A DNA stretch of 38,318 bases from Eubacteriales Family XIII. Incertae Sedis bacterium (lineage in GTDB: Bacteria > Bacillota > Clostridia > Peptostreptococcales > Anaerovoracaceae): contig JAISBV010000013.1 of assembly GCA_031266025.1 (NCBI GenBank), forward strand, positions 1 through 38,318, in the 5' to 3' direction. Made by a program: the position numbers and the translations under genes. Below, piece after piece: positions 1 through 9,101 of this stretch. The notes beneath the pieces are model-generated. The model saw nothing but the letters and a program-made list of their open reading frames with translations, ran no database searches and had not been told where the DNA came from. Every line of letters begins with the position of its first letter. The first letter of the stretch is position 1.

Positions 1-135
1 CGCGATCAGCGAGCCTCCGAACAGCACAAAGGACAGCAGGACGACGAGAAGCACGAGACAGACGGTGCGAAAGGGTCGCCGCGTCAGGTTGCCCGCGGCG
101 ATGTCCGAGAAGGACGGACGAAATGAACCGCGCAT
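1..135 (-). CDS. FtsX-like ABC transporter permease, N-terminus only
   Basis: This is a partial gene that leaves the window at base 1. Read on the minus strand from the ATG at 135, the 45 visible codons give a short cytoplasmic head rich in Arg, a 'GNLTRRPFRT' segment, then a hydrophobic helix of about 20 residues (LVLLVVLLSFVLFGG). An N-terminal 'NLxRRPxRT' followed by one membrane helix is typical of MacB/FtsX-type permeases, whose large extracytoplasmic domain comes next. The start lies one base after the stop of the DUF4418 gene, so the two are surely co-transcribed from the promoter at 648-676. The FtsX assignment rests on this short N-terminus and on context, because the rest of the protein is not in view. 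Confidence 0.6.
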   Translation of the reverse strand, partial: MRGSFRPSFSDIAAGNLTRRPFRTVCLVLLVVLLSFVLFGGSLIA

Positions 136-136
136 T

Positions 137-553
137 TTAAACCGCCTCCGTCTTTCTTCCGCTGCCGAGCAGGTAAAACGAATTGATCGCGAAGCCGAGT
201 ACCGTGAGCGCGCCGATTACCGTAATCGCCGGAAAGGCGACGCGGCGGCAGGCCATGCTTTCCATCATGCAGCCCCCGATCAGCACCGACGGCAACAGCA
301 GGGCGAGTATCCCGGCCAGACAAACGGCCAAGCTCAGACCGAGCCTCGTTCGATCCGATGAAAACAGCAACAACCCAAAGCCGAACGCGGCGATCAGCAG
401 CCCGACGCCGATCTCGGCGCAGCCTGTCCAGTGGCAGGTCATAAAGTGCCCATCCTCCGCCTGCGGACAGAGTTTGAACATATATTGCGGCCCAAGCGCC
501 AAAAGCAATCCCGCGGCGCCGGCGCCAAGCCCCGTAACAATTCGATTTTTCAT
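137..553 (-). CDS. DUF4418 family membrane protein
   Basis: Encodes 138 residues. The start at 553 (MKNRIVTGL) is chosen because a GGGG-type ribosome site lies just upstream and because the hydrophobic N-terminus of the family begins there; a longer in-frame reading from 610 lacks this. The protein has about four membrane segments (roughly residues 5-23, 46-64, 72-96 and 110-130). Cysteines around residues 29, 41, 46 and 95 and the pattern 'CHWTGCAEIGVGLLIA' match DUF4418 as I remember it. No function is established for that family. Its tight linkage with an ABC permease suggests an accessory role in that exporter, which is inference. Confidence 0.75.
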   Translation of the reverse strand: MKNRIVTGLGAGAAGLLLALGPQYMFKLCPQAEDGHFMTCHWTGCAEIGVGLLIAAFGFGLLLFSSDRTRLGLSLAVCLAGILALLLPSVLIGGCMMESMACRRVAFPAITVIGALTVLGFAINSFYLLGSGRKTEAV

Positions 554-647
554 AAAAACCCCATTCCGTTCGCCGGCGAGAACATCCGGTTTTGTTCCGT
601 CCAAAAACATTCGTCTCGGCCAACGCGGCCCGTAATTACACGCCTAT

Positions 648-676
648 ATTGTAAGCCACAGCTAACCGGTTGTCAA
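648..676 (-). promoter_or_regulatory. Sigma-A-type promoter for DUF4418/permease operon
   Basis: On the minus strand there is a perfect TTGACA (676-671), a 17-base spacer and TACAAT (653-648). Transcription would start near 641 and run into the DUF4418 gene. It is back to back with the tRNA-Ser promoter. Confidence 0.75.
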
Positions 677-701
677 GAAAAAAAACTTGCAGACCAACAC
701 C

Positions 702-729
702 TTGACAGACGGTCAAAATATGGTACAAT
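702..729 (+). promoter_or_regulatory. Sigma-A-type promoter for tRNA-Ser(GCT)
   Basis: TTGACA at 702-707, a 16-base spacer and TACAAT at 724-729. The predicted start near 736 lies about 37 bases before the tRNA. A GGCGGC/GCCGCC hairpin (741-756) sits in the 5' leader and would be removed on RNase P processing. Confidence 0.75.
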
Positions 730-772
730 AAATGAGTCATGGCGGCGCTTGCCGCCGCGTGACACAGAGCGC

Positions 773-864
773 GGAGAAGTACTCAAGCAGGTTGAAGAGG
801 GCGGTTTGCTAAACCGTTAGGCCGGGTTACCGGTGCATGGGTTCGAATCCCATCTTCTCCGCCA
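773..864 (+). tRNA. tRNA-Ser (anticodon GCT)
   Basis: The acceptor stem GGAGAAG (773-779) pairs with CTTCTCC (854-860), followed by discriminator G861 and an encoded CCA (862-864). The anticodon GCT is at 808-810 in a TTGCTAA loop. A long variable arm (around 818-834) and the T arm ATGGG-TTCGAAT-CCCAT complete a class II, serine-type tRNA. It reads AGC and AGT codons. Confidence 0.95.
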
Positions 865-1115
865 TCCTGACGTCAATCGTTTTTTATCCTACGTCAATAT
901 CTGATTTTTCCCGCATGAGCATCTGTAATTTCTAAGATTTTGACCGAAAACTTTCACAATATCCATAAACACGTTTCACAATTTAAATTTTATCGCAATG
1001 TCTTTGTTGGTCAACAGACAAATTGCATCTGTATATATTGCATTTGCCGCGAATTCGTGTCATTATATTGACATATGACAAACAAGGCGGCGAGCCGGGA
1101 AGGGTACGGAACATA

Positions 1116-2942
1116 ATGGCGAACAGAAACACAAAAAGGAAGAAGCGCTTACGCGCCGGAGCGCCCGCGCGCAGACGGGGCGAGCAGCGCGGCCGAAAAA
1201 GGCGAAACACGGGGCGTGAACGACGCATGCCTGAATTTGTGGGCGTGTTTGTGCGTGAGCGCAACTTAGGCGTCGTTACCCCTTATGACAGGAACGCGCC
1301 CAAGGAGATATCGGTGGCAAAGGGCGATTTTGGCGGCGCCGCTTCCGGCGACAAGGTATTGGTCAGGCTTAAAAAACGGCTTGACGCCGTGACCGAAGCG
1401 GAAGGATGTATAGTCGAGATCATCGCGGCGGCCGATGAGCCGGGCGGCGACATATTGGCCGCTATCAGGCGTTTTGGTTTATCGCAGAACTTTCCGCGAA
1501 ATGTCGAAGCCGAAGCTGCGCGTATCGGCGCGAATCTCTCGGCGCAGGACTTGGCCGGCAGACGTGACCTGCGCGGCGAGCGCATATTTACAATAGACGG
1601 CGCGGACGCAAAGGACTTTGACGACGCCGTTTCGATCAGGCGGCGAGCCGACGGTTACATTCTTGGCGTTCACATAGCCGATGTGAGCCATTATGTCAAA
1701 GAAGACAGTCGTCTCGATAAAGAAGCTTTGCTTAGAGGCACGAGTATATACCTGTTAGACCGAGTGACGCCCATGCTGCCTCTGTCGCTTTCAAACGGGA
1801 TATGCAGCCTGAACGAAGACGAGGACAGGCTCACGCTCTCCGTCGACATTGCGGTCAGCGCGGCCGGCGAGGTGACAGGCCATACGGTATACGAAAGCGT
1901 TATACGCTCGAAGGCTCGTCTCGTCTATACGGATGTTTCCGATATGTTGGAGAATGACGTGCCGGCGCTCGCGGAGCGTCTCGGTGAGATACGGGATGAT
2001 CTGCGTATGATGGCCGAGCTTGCGGAACTGCTGAAAATGAGACGCGAAGCACGCGGCAGCATAGACTTCGACATTGATGAAGCGAAGATCAGCTTGGATG
2101 AAAACGACGTTCCCATACTTATATCTGTGGCCGAACGGCGCGTTGCGAACCGCATGATAGAGGAATTTATGCTTCTAACCAACGAATGCGTAGCGGAGGA
2201 ATACTGTCGCGGAGAATTCCCCTTTATTTACCGCGTGCACGAACGCCCGGATGCGGAACGCATGGATGAATACAAGACGTTCATAGGAGGATTCGGTCTC
2301 ACATTCAAGGGGGATCCGGCGAATGTGCGTCCTGCCGCGTTGAACGGGCTTTTGAACGACATAAAAGGAAAGCCCTATGAAAACGTCGTGAACACCGTGA
2401 CGCTGCGCGCTATGCAAAAGGCGTTTTACAGCACGGAATGCAAAGGACATTTCGGCCTTGCACTGCTCTATTACTGCCACTTCACATCACCTATCAGGCG
2501 ATACCCCGATTTGATCGTTCACCGTATTATCAAGGAGAATCTGCACGGCGGCATCACATCCGCGCGAATCGGGGCGCTTAGAGAAAGCGTCGAAACGGCG
2601 GCGCTGATTGCCTCGAAAACAGAGCGCAGGGCTATTGAATTGGAGCGCGACGTGGAAAAAAGAAAAAAGGCGGAGTACATGAGCCGCCGTATAGGAGAGG
2701 TTTATGACGCCGTGATAAGCGGTGTGTCCTCATTCGGTTTTTTCGCAGGTCTTGCGAATACGGTTGAAGGTCTTGTGCATATGAATACGCTTAATGACGA
2801 TTATTACATCTACGATCCGGCGCGTTACAGGCTCGTCGGCGAACGCACGAAAAAGATGTTTTCCCTCGGCGACGCGGTGCGGATAAGCGTAGCAAAAGTG
2901 AATGCGGACAGGTGCGAGATAGACTTCGTTTTGGCCGAATGA
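1116..2942 (+). CDS. rnr: Ribonuclease R-like 3'-5' exoribonuclease, short form
   Basis: Encodes 608 residues of the RNase II/R family, which degrades structured RNA from the 3' end. Visible parts: a very basic N-terminus (residues 1-36, rich in Arg and Lys), one cold-shock/OB domain (about 38-100), the RNB catalytic domain with the acidic motif 'DGADAKDFDDA' (about 167-177) that binds the metal ions, and a C-terminal S1 domain (about 525-608). Bacterial RNase R usually has 700-800 residues with an N-terminal winged helix and two cold-shock domains; here the winged helix and the first OB domain are absent. The ATG at 1116 is preferred because GGAAGGG precedes it; an in-frame extension back to 1023 has a non-coding character. 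smpB, a common neighbour, is not next to it. Confidence 0.9.
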   Translation: MANRNTKRKKRLRAGAPARRRGEQRGRKRRNTGRERRMPEFVGVFVRERNLGVVTPYDRNAPKEISVAKGDFGGAASGDKVLVRLKKRLDAVTEAEGCIVEIIAAADEPGGDILAAIRRFGLSQNFPRNVEAEAARIGANLSAQDLAGRRDLRGERIFTIDGADAKDFDDAVSIRRRADGYILGVHIADVSHYVKEDSRLDKEALLRGTSIYLLDRVTPMLPLSLSNGICSLNEDEDRLTLSVDIAVSAAGEVTGHTVYESVIRSKARLVYTDVSDMLENDVPALAERLGEIRDDLRMMAELAELLKMRREARGSIDFDIDEAKISLDENDVPILISVAERRVANRMIEEFMLLTNECVAEEYCRGEFPFIYRVHERPDAERMDEYKTFIGGFGLTFKGDPANVRPAALNGLLNDIKGKPYENVVNTVTLRAMQKAFYSTECKGHFGLALLYYCHFTSPIRRYPDLIVHRIIKENLHGGITSARIGALRESVETAALIASKTERRAIELERDVEKRKKAEYMSRRIGEVYDAVISGVSSFGFFAGLANTVEGLVHMNTLNDDYYIYDPARYRLVGERTKKMFSLGDAVRISVAKVNADRCEIDFVLAE

Positions 2943-2953
2943 GGGGAACGCCC

Positions 2954-2982
2954 TTGCTAAATACGGGATAATGCATTACAAT
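2954..2982 (+). promoter_or_regulatory. Probable promoter for prfB-tex
   Basis: TTGCTA (2954-2959), a 17-base spacer and TACAAT (2977-2982) lie just after the rnr stop. The transcript would start about 90 bases before prfB. Confidence 0.5.
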
Positions 2983-3082
2983 ATATATGCGTGACGGCGG
3001 ATAACGCGGTTGTTGCGCCGATTGTCGTTCCGACAGCCGAATATTGTCAAGAATGCGATTACTGAAAGGATGTGATGGAGAA

Positions 3083-4187
3083 GTGGTTGAACTGGATCAA
3101 ATCAAGTACGAGCTCGGCGACGCAACCGCCGCTCTCAAAGAATTGGGTGATTCCCTTTGACTTGCCGGATTTGACGGCGCGTCTTGAGATTGCTGACGCC
3201 GAAATGAGCGCGGAGGGCTTTTGGGACGATCATGAGACGGCTCAGCGCGTACTGAAGGAAAAAAAACGCTGTGAAGCCCGTATAAACGAGTTTTGCAGAA
3301 TGGAAACCGCTCTCGACGACATCAAATCGCTCATAGAATTGACGGAAGAAGAAAACGACGTTTCTATGGCGCTCGAAATACAAAAGAGTTACGCCGACTG
3401 GAGAAAAGAACTTGACGATATGCGCGTCGGCGCCTTACTCAGCGGAGAATACGACGCGAACAACGCCATACTTTCCGTTCACGCGGGTTCCGGAGGAACG
3501 GATGCGCAGGATTGGGCCGGTATGCTTCTGCGCATGTACACGCGTTGGGCGGAAGCCAAGGGTTATAAGGTCAAAATGTGGGATATGCAAGACGATAACG
3601 AGGGCGGCGTCAAGAGCGCCACTTTCCTCGTCGAAGGGGATAACGCCTACGGATATTTGAAAAACGAAAAGGGCGTTCACCGCATTGTGCGTATCTCGCC
3701 TTTCGATTCCTCGGGCCGGCGGCACACATCGTTCTCTTCGCTCGATGTCATGCCCGAGCTTGACGACAACATTCAAGTGGAGATCAATCCCGACGACCTG
3801 CGCATAGACACGTTTCGTTCGAGCGGGGCGGGCGGACAGCATGTCAATAAGACGGATTCCGCCGTGCGTATCACACATATACCTACGAATATCGTCGTTT
3901 CCGTGCAGAATGAACGCTCACAGCATCAGAACAAGGAGGTCGCGATGCGTATACTGAAATCGCGGCTCGTGGAATTGGCGGAGCGTGAGCACAAGGAAAA
4001 CTTGGCGGAGTTGGCGGGCGATTACGGTCAGATATCATGGGGGAATCAGATACGCTCATATGTGTTTCACCCTTATTCGCTCGTTAAGGATCATCGCACC
4101 GGAGCGGAGGTCGGAAATGTGTACGCCGTTATGGACGGTGATTTGGATTATCTGATCAATGAAAAATTGAAGATGAAAGATGCGTAA
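3083..4187 (+). CDS. prfB: Peptide chain release factor 2, with programmed +1 frameshift
   Basis: RF2 recognises UAA and UGA stop codons and triggers peptide release. The gene is read in two pieces: 25 codons from the GTG at 3083 (MVELDQIKYEL...) to CTT 3155-3157, then, skipping T3158, from GAC at 3159 to the TAA at 4185-4187. The product is 367 residues, normal for RF2. It has the SPF stop-recognition motif ('RISPFDSS') and the catalytic GGQ ('GAGGQHVNK'). Ribosome sites are imperfect: AAAGGA lies 12 bases and GGAG 2 bases before the GTG. An ATG at 3075 is in the other frame and would miss the conserved N-terminus, so I reject it. The gene runs directly into tex. Confidence 0.95.
3145..3161 (+). 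promoter_or_regulatory. RF2 autoregulatory +1 frameshift site
   Basis: GGGTGA, a Shine-Dalgarno-like stretch (3145-3150), is followed by the slippery CTT (3155-3157), an in-frame TGA (3158-3160) and C3161. CTT-TGA-C is the standard RF2 site. When RF2 is scarce the TGA is read slowly, the ribosome slips forward by one base, and more RF2 is made. Confidence 0.95.
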
Positions 4188-4188
4188 T

Positions 4189-6459
4189 ATGGCAATAAAT
4201 ATCAACGAAAAATTGGCCGAAGAATTCAAGATAAGGCTTTCGCAGATTGAGAATACGGTGGCGTTGATAGATGATGGCAATACCATCCCCTTTATCGCGC
4301 GATATCGCAAGGAGGCCACGGGCGGACTTTCGGACGTCGAGCTTCGCGATCTGGACGAAAGGCTTTCGTATCTGAAGAATCTCGAAGAACGCAAAGATGA
4401 GGTCATAAGGCTGATAGACGAACAGGGCAAGCTCACCGATGAACTCACCGCACGGATTCAAGAGGCCGAGATATTGCAGCGCGTCGAGGATCTGTACAAA
4501 CCATACAAACAGAAGCGCGCCACCCGCGCCTCAAAGGCCCGCGAAAAGGGTCTCTCGCCCTTGGCGGATATCATTTGGTCGCAGCAGGCGACGTCGGGTG
4601 ATCCGCTTGAGATCGCGGCGGCTTATATAGACGCGGAAACCGGCGCGGCGAACGCGCCTGAGGCGCTTGTGGGCGCGCTTGATATCATTGCTGAGATGAT
4701 CGCGGACGATCCCGACATCACGGCCGCGTTGCGTGAAAAAACGTTGAAGGAAGGGCAAATCGTATCCGAAGCGGCGGACGCGTCCGAGAGTACGGTGTAC
4801 GATATGTACTACGAGTACGCGAAACCCATCGCGAAGATTCCCGACCACGGCGTCTTGGCCGTAAATCGCGGCGAGAAAGAGAAAAAGCTGAAGGTACACG
4901 TGCGCACTGCCGCCGAAGCTTTCCTGTCCGCGATAGAGGACATCATAATCACGAACAGAGATTCTGTCTTTACGGATTTGCTTCGTGAAACCGTCGCGGA
5001 CAGCTATAAGCGGCTTATCGCGCCCTCGCTCGAACGCGAAATGCGCGCTGCGTTGACTGAACGCGCCGAAGCCGAAGCCGTAAAAGTGTTCGCCAAGAAC
5101 ACGGAAAGTTTGCTTATGGCGCCGCCGGTCAAGGGTCTGCGCGTTCTCGCCATAGACCCCGGTTTCCGAACGGGATGTAAGGTTGCCGTGCTTTCGGAAA
5201 CGGGAAAGCTGCGGGCCTATACAACGATATATCCGACGGAACCCAAGAACGACATAACCGGTACGGAAACGACGCTGAAGAAGTTGATCGACAAATATGA
5301 TGTGAACGTCGTCGCCATAGGCAACGGCACGGCCTCGCGCGAAACGGAAGAGGTCGTGGCCGCATTCATAGCCAAAAACGGACTTGACGTTCGATACACC
5401 ATAGTCAACGAAGCCGGCGCTTCTGTATACTCGGCGTCAAAGGTCGCAACGGAGGAATACCCCGATCTCGACGTGACGACGCGCGGCGCCATGTCGCTCG
5501 GACGCAGGTTGCAAGATCCGATGGCGGAATTAGTGAAAATCCCGCCGCAGAGCATAGGCGTGGGACAGTACCAGCACGACATCAACAAGGGACTGCTTGA
5601 CCGCGCGCTCACGGGCGTCGTGGAAAACTGCGTGAACCGTGTGGGTGTGGATCTGAACACGGCATCCGCTTCGCTGCTCTCATATGTGGCCGGCGTCAAC
5701 GCCGCGATAGCGAAGAATATCGTAGCATGGCGAGAGGAAAACGGGCGCTTTGACGACAGACGACAATTAAAAAAAGTACCTAAATTAGGAGATAGAGCCT
5801 TCGATCAATGCGCGGGCTTTCTGCGCATATCCGACGGCAAGAATCCATTGGACGGCACGTCGGTGCATCCGGAATCTTATGGAGCGGCCGCCGAGATATT
5901 GACGCGGACGTCTGTGGGCGAAAGCGACATCTCCGCCGGAGGGGTTCCGGATATTGAGGAACGCATTTGCGCCGCCTACGCGGAGCGTAAGGCGCCGAGC
6001 GGAGACCGCGCGCGTGTAAAAGGCTTCGCCGCCCTCGCGCCGCTCATGACCGATGATCGGCACAGCGAAGCCAAGCTCGGCGAGTGTTTGAAAAAATTGG
6101 CTGCGGACATAGGCGTTGGTTTGCCCACTCTGCGCGATATCGTGGCGGAGATAAGAAAGCCCGCGCGCGACCCGCGCGAGGACGCGCCGCCCGTTGTATT
6201 TCGCCGCGATGTAAAATCCTTCGAGGATATGAAGGTCGGTATGGAGTTTACGGGAACTGTGCGCAACGTCGTAGACTTCGGCGCCTTTGTGGATATCGGC
6301 GTCAAGAACGACGGTCTCGTGCATATCTCTCGCATGAGCGACCGATATGTACGCCATCCGATGGATGTGGTCAGCGTAGGAGATACTGTAAATGTGTGGA
6401 TTGTCAGCATCGACGCCGAAAAACAGAAGATAGGACTCAGCATGCGGAAGCCGCAGTGA
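4189..6459 (+). CDS. tex: Tex family S1 RNA-binding protein
   Basis: Encodes 756 residues from ATG 4189 (MAININEKLAEEF); an in-frame ATG at 4180 overlaps the prfB end and is also possible. Tex proteins are cytoplasmic nucleic-acid-binding proteins linked to transcription. Domain order is as in the family: an N-terminal helical region with 'IPFIARYRKEATGGL' (about 35-50), a YqgF/RNase H-like domain beginning 'RVLAIDPGFRTGCK' (about 320), helix-hairpin-helix repeats ('GVDLNTASASLLSYVAGV', about 495) and a C-terminal S1 domain (about 680-754, 'GTVRNVVDFGAFVDIG'). The length is usual. It is coupled to prfB by a gap of one base. Confidence 0.93.
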   Translation: MAININEKLAEEFKIRLSQIENTVALIDDGNTIPFIARYRKEATGGLSDVELRDLDERLSYLKNLEERKDEVIRLIDEQGKLTDELTARIQEAEILQRVEDLYKPYKQKRATRASKAREKGLSPLADIIWSQQATSGDPLEIAAAYIDAETGAANAPEALVGALDIIAEMIADDPDITAALREKTLKEGQIVSEAADASESTVYDMYYEYAKPIAKIPDHGVLAVNRGEKEKKLKVHVRTAAEAFLSAIEDIIITNRDSVFTDLLRETVADSYKRLIAPSLEREMRAALTERAEAEAVKVFAKNTESLLMAPPVKGLRVLAIDPGFRTGCKVAVLSETGKLRAYTTIYPTEPKNDITGTETTLKKLIDKYDVNVVAIGNGTASRETEEVVAAFIAKNGLDVRYTIVNEAGASVYSASKVATEEYPDLDVTTRGAMSLGRRLQDPMAELVKIPPQSIGVGQYQHDINKGLLDRALTGVVENCVNRVGVDLNTASASLLSYVAGVNAAIAKNIVAWREENGRFDDRRQLKKVPKLGDRAFDQCAGFLRISDGKNPLDGTSVHPESYGAAAEILTRTSVGESDISAGGVPDIEERICAAYAERKAPSGDRARVKGFAALAPLMTDDRHSEAKLGECLKKLAADIGVGLPTLRDIVAEIRKPARDPREDAPPVVFRRDVKSFEDMKVGMEFTGTVRNVVDFGAFVDIGVKNDGLVHISRMSDRYVRHPMDVVSVGDTVNVWIVSIDAEKQKIGLSMRKPQ

Positions 6460-6480
6460 CTAAGGGATAAGATTAACCGA

Positions 6481-7134
6481 ATGAGCGTGAATACGATATT
6501 GTTTGACTTTGACGGCACCGTTATGGACACGAACCGGGTGATCATCAACTCGTGGCAACATACATTTCGTACGCTTACGGGCGCGGAAAGACCGGTAGAG
6601 GACATCATTGCCACATTTGGCGAAGTATTGTACGATACAATGGCCAAATTTTTTCCCGATGTGCCGGTCAACGAGGCCGCAGAGATATATCGCAGTTATC
6701 ACAGGAACAATTTCGGGCCTATGATCTCGGTATTTCCGGGCGTGCGAGAATTGATTAAAGAGCTCAAGGCGCGCGGCTATACGCTCGCCGTTGTAACGTC
6801 GAGACTGCCGTCAACTACGATGGAAGGGCTTGAAAAATACGGGCTCTCAGACTATTTTGATCTGGTGGTAACCTGTGAGGATTGCAGTAAGTTCAAGCCG
6901 GATCCGGAACCTGTACTGATCGCGCTCGAAAAGTTGGGCAAAAAACCCGAAGAAGCGCTGATGGTAGGCGATACGCTGTACGACATCCGCTGCGCACGCT
7001 CTGCAGGCGTAAAGTCGGTGTTAGTCGCTTGGGCCGTCGCCGTGTCGGAAGAGGACAGAAACGGCGCCGACGGGCCGGATTACTTTATTGAAAAAGCGGA
7101 CGGTCTTCTTGAGATACTGTCCGCCCTGTCTTAA
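6481..7134 (+). CDS. HAD-superfamily phosphatase, PpaX/phosphoglycolate phosphatase-like
   Basis: A 217-residue HAD hydrolase. The nucleophile motif 'FDFDGTVMDTN' (D9 and D11) is at the N-terminus, motif II 'VVTSR' around 101-105, the Lys motif 'KFKPDPEP' around 138-145 and motif IV 'MVGDTLYDI' around 161-169. A helical cap sits between motifs I and II. The layout matches pyrophosphatase PpaX and phosphoglycolate phosphatases; the true substrate (pyrophosphate, phosphoglycolate or another small phosphoester) cannot be read from the sequence. It starts 21 bases after tex and is probably in the same transcript. Confidence 0.8.
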   Translation: MSVNTILFDFDGTVMDTNRVIINSWQHTFRTLTGAERPVEDIIATFGEVLYDTMAKFFPDVPVNEAAEIYRSYHRNNFGPMISVFPGVRELIKELKARGYTLAVVTSRLPSTTMEGLEKYGLSDYFDLVVTCEDCSKFKPDPEPVLIALEKLGKKPEEALMVGDTLYDIRCARSAGVKSVLVAWAVAVSEEDRNGADGPDYFIEKADGLLEILSALS

Positions 7135-7204
7135 GCCCAACCGATGGTTTTTCGAATACCGGCGTCTTGGCCGGCAAGCCGGACGCGGAAAGGAGTTTTG
7201 CGTT

Positions 7205-7918
7205 ATGTTGCGTTACATCGACGGCGAAAAGATGGGCAGAAACGCCTATGACGGCATTGAAAGCCGGCATCATTTTTCGTTTGCCGAATATTACAATCCC
7301 TCGAACATGCAGTTCGGAGATCTTCGCGTACTCAACGACGATTTGGTCAGACCCGGCGCGGGCTTCGACATGCATCCGCACAAGAATATGGAGGTGCTGT
7401 CCTATGTGGTAAACGGCGAGCTCACGCATAAGGACAGCATGGGAAACAAGCACAGCCTGACGCGCGGGCAGGTGCAGTATATGAGTGCGGGTACGGGCAT
7501 CTTTCACAGCGAGTATAACAACAGGAGCGATGAAACGCTGCGTTTTCTGCAGATATGGATACTGCCTGACCGGAACGGACACGCGCCGAGCTACGGCGAC
7601 TGCCGGTTTGGCTTCGATGAGAGGATAAACCGCTGGCTGTCCGTGGCCTCGGGCGCGGACAACGCCGATAACGGCGCGCCGATCAAGATGCATGCCGACA
7701 TATACGCCTTTGCTTCGATATTGGAGAGGGATAAGAGCCTTGAGTTCATCGTATCGCAAAACAGGCAAGCGTACATGGCGCTTATAGAGGGCAAGGCCGA
7801 AGTCGGCGGTATAAATCTCTCTGCGGGCGACGCCTTGGAAATAACTGAACAAGGGATATATATCCGCGCCTCCGAAGACGCGCACATGTTTCTCATCGAA
7901 ATGGCGAAAAGTATTTGA
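7205..7918 (+). CDS. Pirin family protein
   Basis: Encodes 237 residues, starting at ATG 7205 with AAAGGAG (7189-7195) nine bases upstream; an in-frame extension to 7088 overlaps the phosphatase gene and is not credible. The N-terminal cupin holds 'FDMHPHKNMEVLSYV' and, later, 'GTGIFHSEYN', which supply the His/Glu metal ligands. The C-terminal cupin is more degenerate. Bacterial pirins of this YhaK/YhhW type bind Fe or another metal, and some have quercetinase activity; the physiological role is usually unknown. It converges with the MBL gene, with only 15 bases between the stops. Confidence 0.85.
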   Translation: MLRYIDGEKMGRNAYDGIESRHHFSFAEYYNPSNMQFGDLRVLNDDLVRPGAGFDMHPHKNMEVLSYVVNGELTHKDSMGNKHSLTRGQVQYMSAGTGIFHSEYNNRSDETLRFLQIWILPDRNGHAPSYGDCRFGFDERINRWLSVASGADNADNGAPIKMHADIYAFASILERDKSLEFIVSQNRQAYMALIEGKAEVGGINLSAGDALEITEQGIYIRASEDAHMFLIEMAKSI

Positions 7919-7933
7919 AACGGGCATATTCCG

Positions 7934-8806
7934 CTATTGACTCCGCTCAAATTCCTCAATCAGCCGCGGGATCATGGTGCGCGCGTTGAGTACAAAGGCT
8001 TCCAACGGTTGATACCTGTTGGCCGAGCCGATGAAGAATTCGGCGGTATAGCTTTCTATTATTTCATCCAAGCTTTTGCCAAGTTTGTGTTCCGCCAATA
8101 TCCATTCGGCTACGGCTTCGGCCGCCGCGCGGGCGTCTTTAAAATACTTTTTCACGCCGTCGCCGCTCTCGGAGCCCGAGTGAGCGATCAGTATGCGTCG
8201 TGGCGCCATGCGTTCCGATCTGTCAATAGCCTTGATCACGTCCCTGTAGCTGACGATGAAGGTCGGAGACACGTCGGATGTTACCGGCCTGATGCCCGTG
8301 CTTTCGCTCAAGACAAGCAGATCATCTTCACGAAAATAATAGCTTACGGAGCATTTTGTATGGCCCGGCGTTTCCATCACCGAGATTGATATGCCGTCGA
8401 CGTACAATACGTCGCCTTCTTTTACAGTCCTGTCTACCGCAAATCCCGCTGTAAAATCTTCGCGCATCGCGATGCCGCCGCGTTTGGCGGCGGCTTTGTC
8501 GTCTAACGAACGTATCACATCGCGCGCTCTGCGGCGAGACAGTATGTCCTTCGCGTAGCGGCTCGCGACCACTTCGGTCTTGGGCCAAGTCCGGCGCATT
8601 GCGGACAAGCCGCCCACATGGTCGTAATGAGAGTGCGTCAACAGGATATAGTCGAGCGTGCGCGCGCCGAGAGCGTTCGCGATGTTTTGCGCGGTAGCGT
8701 CCGCGCAGAAAGCGTAACCTGTGTCCACAAGAAAACCGTGGTTTTCCGAAACGAGCAGATAACATTCAGATCCCGTACAACCCGTTACAGGAATTATTTC
8801 AATCAT
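7934..8806 (-). CDS. MBL-fold metallo-hydrolase
   Basis: Encodes 290 residues on the minus strand. The start at 8806 (MIEIIPVTG) is supported by AAGGAG about seven bases upstream; an in-frame extension to 8860 has no ribosome site. The zinc-binding motif 'THSHYDH' (H58, H60, D62, H63) is complete, and later ligands appear in 'TPGHT' (H149) and 'IAHSG'. The last 90 residues form a helical extension. These are hallmarks of the glyoxalase II/beta-lactamase fold. The substrate is unknown. The protein has no signal peptide and should be cytoplasmic. The probable -10 (TATAAT on the minus strand, 8916-8911) has no clear -35. Confidence 0.85.
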   Translation of the reverse strand: MIEIIPVTGCTGSECYLLVSENHGFLVDTGYAFCADATAQNIANALGARTLDYILLTHSHYDHVGGLSAMRRTWPKTEVVASRYAKDILSRRRARDVIRSLDDKAAAKRGGIAMREDFTAGFAVDRTVKEGDVLYVDGISISVMETPGHTKCSVSYYFREDDLLVLSESTGIRPVTSDVSPTFIVSYRDVIKAIDRSERMAPRRILIAHSGSESGDGVKKYFKDARAAAEAVAEWILAEHKLGKSLDEIIESYTAEFFIGSANRYQPLEAFVLNARTMIPRLIEEFERSQ

Positions 8807-8926
8807 AAAAGACTCCTTAAAGCTGAAAAGACAGTCCGGCATACAAAAATAACGTTCCACTGTGTATTCCGCAGAATATACCCTTGAGCAGTTACATTAA
8901 CGGTGTATTAATTATAACGCATCAGC

Positions 8927-8955
8927 AGAAAAATTTCGAGTGTAGAAATTTTTCT
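8927..8955. repeat. Perfect 11-bp inverted repeat
   Basis: AGAAAAATTTC (8927-8937) and GAAATTTTTCT (8945-8955) form an 11-bp stem with a 7-base loop, in the spacer between the divergent MBL and DUF1461 genes. It lies just upstream of the MBL -10 region, so it could be an operator or a remnant terminator; I cannot tell which. Confidence 0.6.
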
Positions 8956-9101
8956 TACATCTGTGCGTTTCAACGAAGCGAGGGAGATGCCAATCGCTTG
9001 TTGCGGGAAGCGAAATCCGATTGGCTTCGCTTGAAGCGGGGGATCAGTAGCGAAGTTATAAGTTTTTTTTGGCATTTTGTCTACGGAAGCTTCATTATGT
9101 G

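Noticed and set aside
865-1115. Missing N-terminus of RNase R in another frame
   Set aside because: The stretch is AT-rich with stops in every frame and nothing like a winged helix or cold-shock domain.
3072-3158. Open frame that would start RF2 at GTG 3072 or ATG 3075
   Set aside because: Its first 29 residues do not resemble RF2, while the zero frame from 3083 does up to the TGA; the frameshift explains both.
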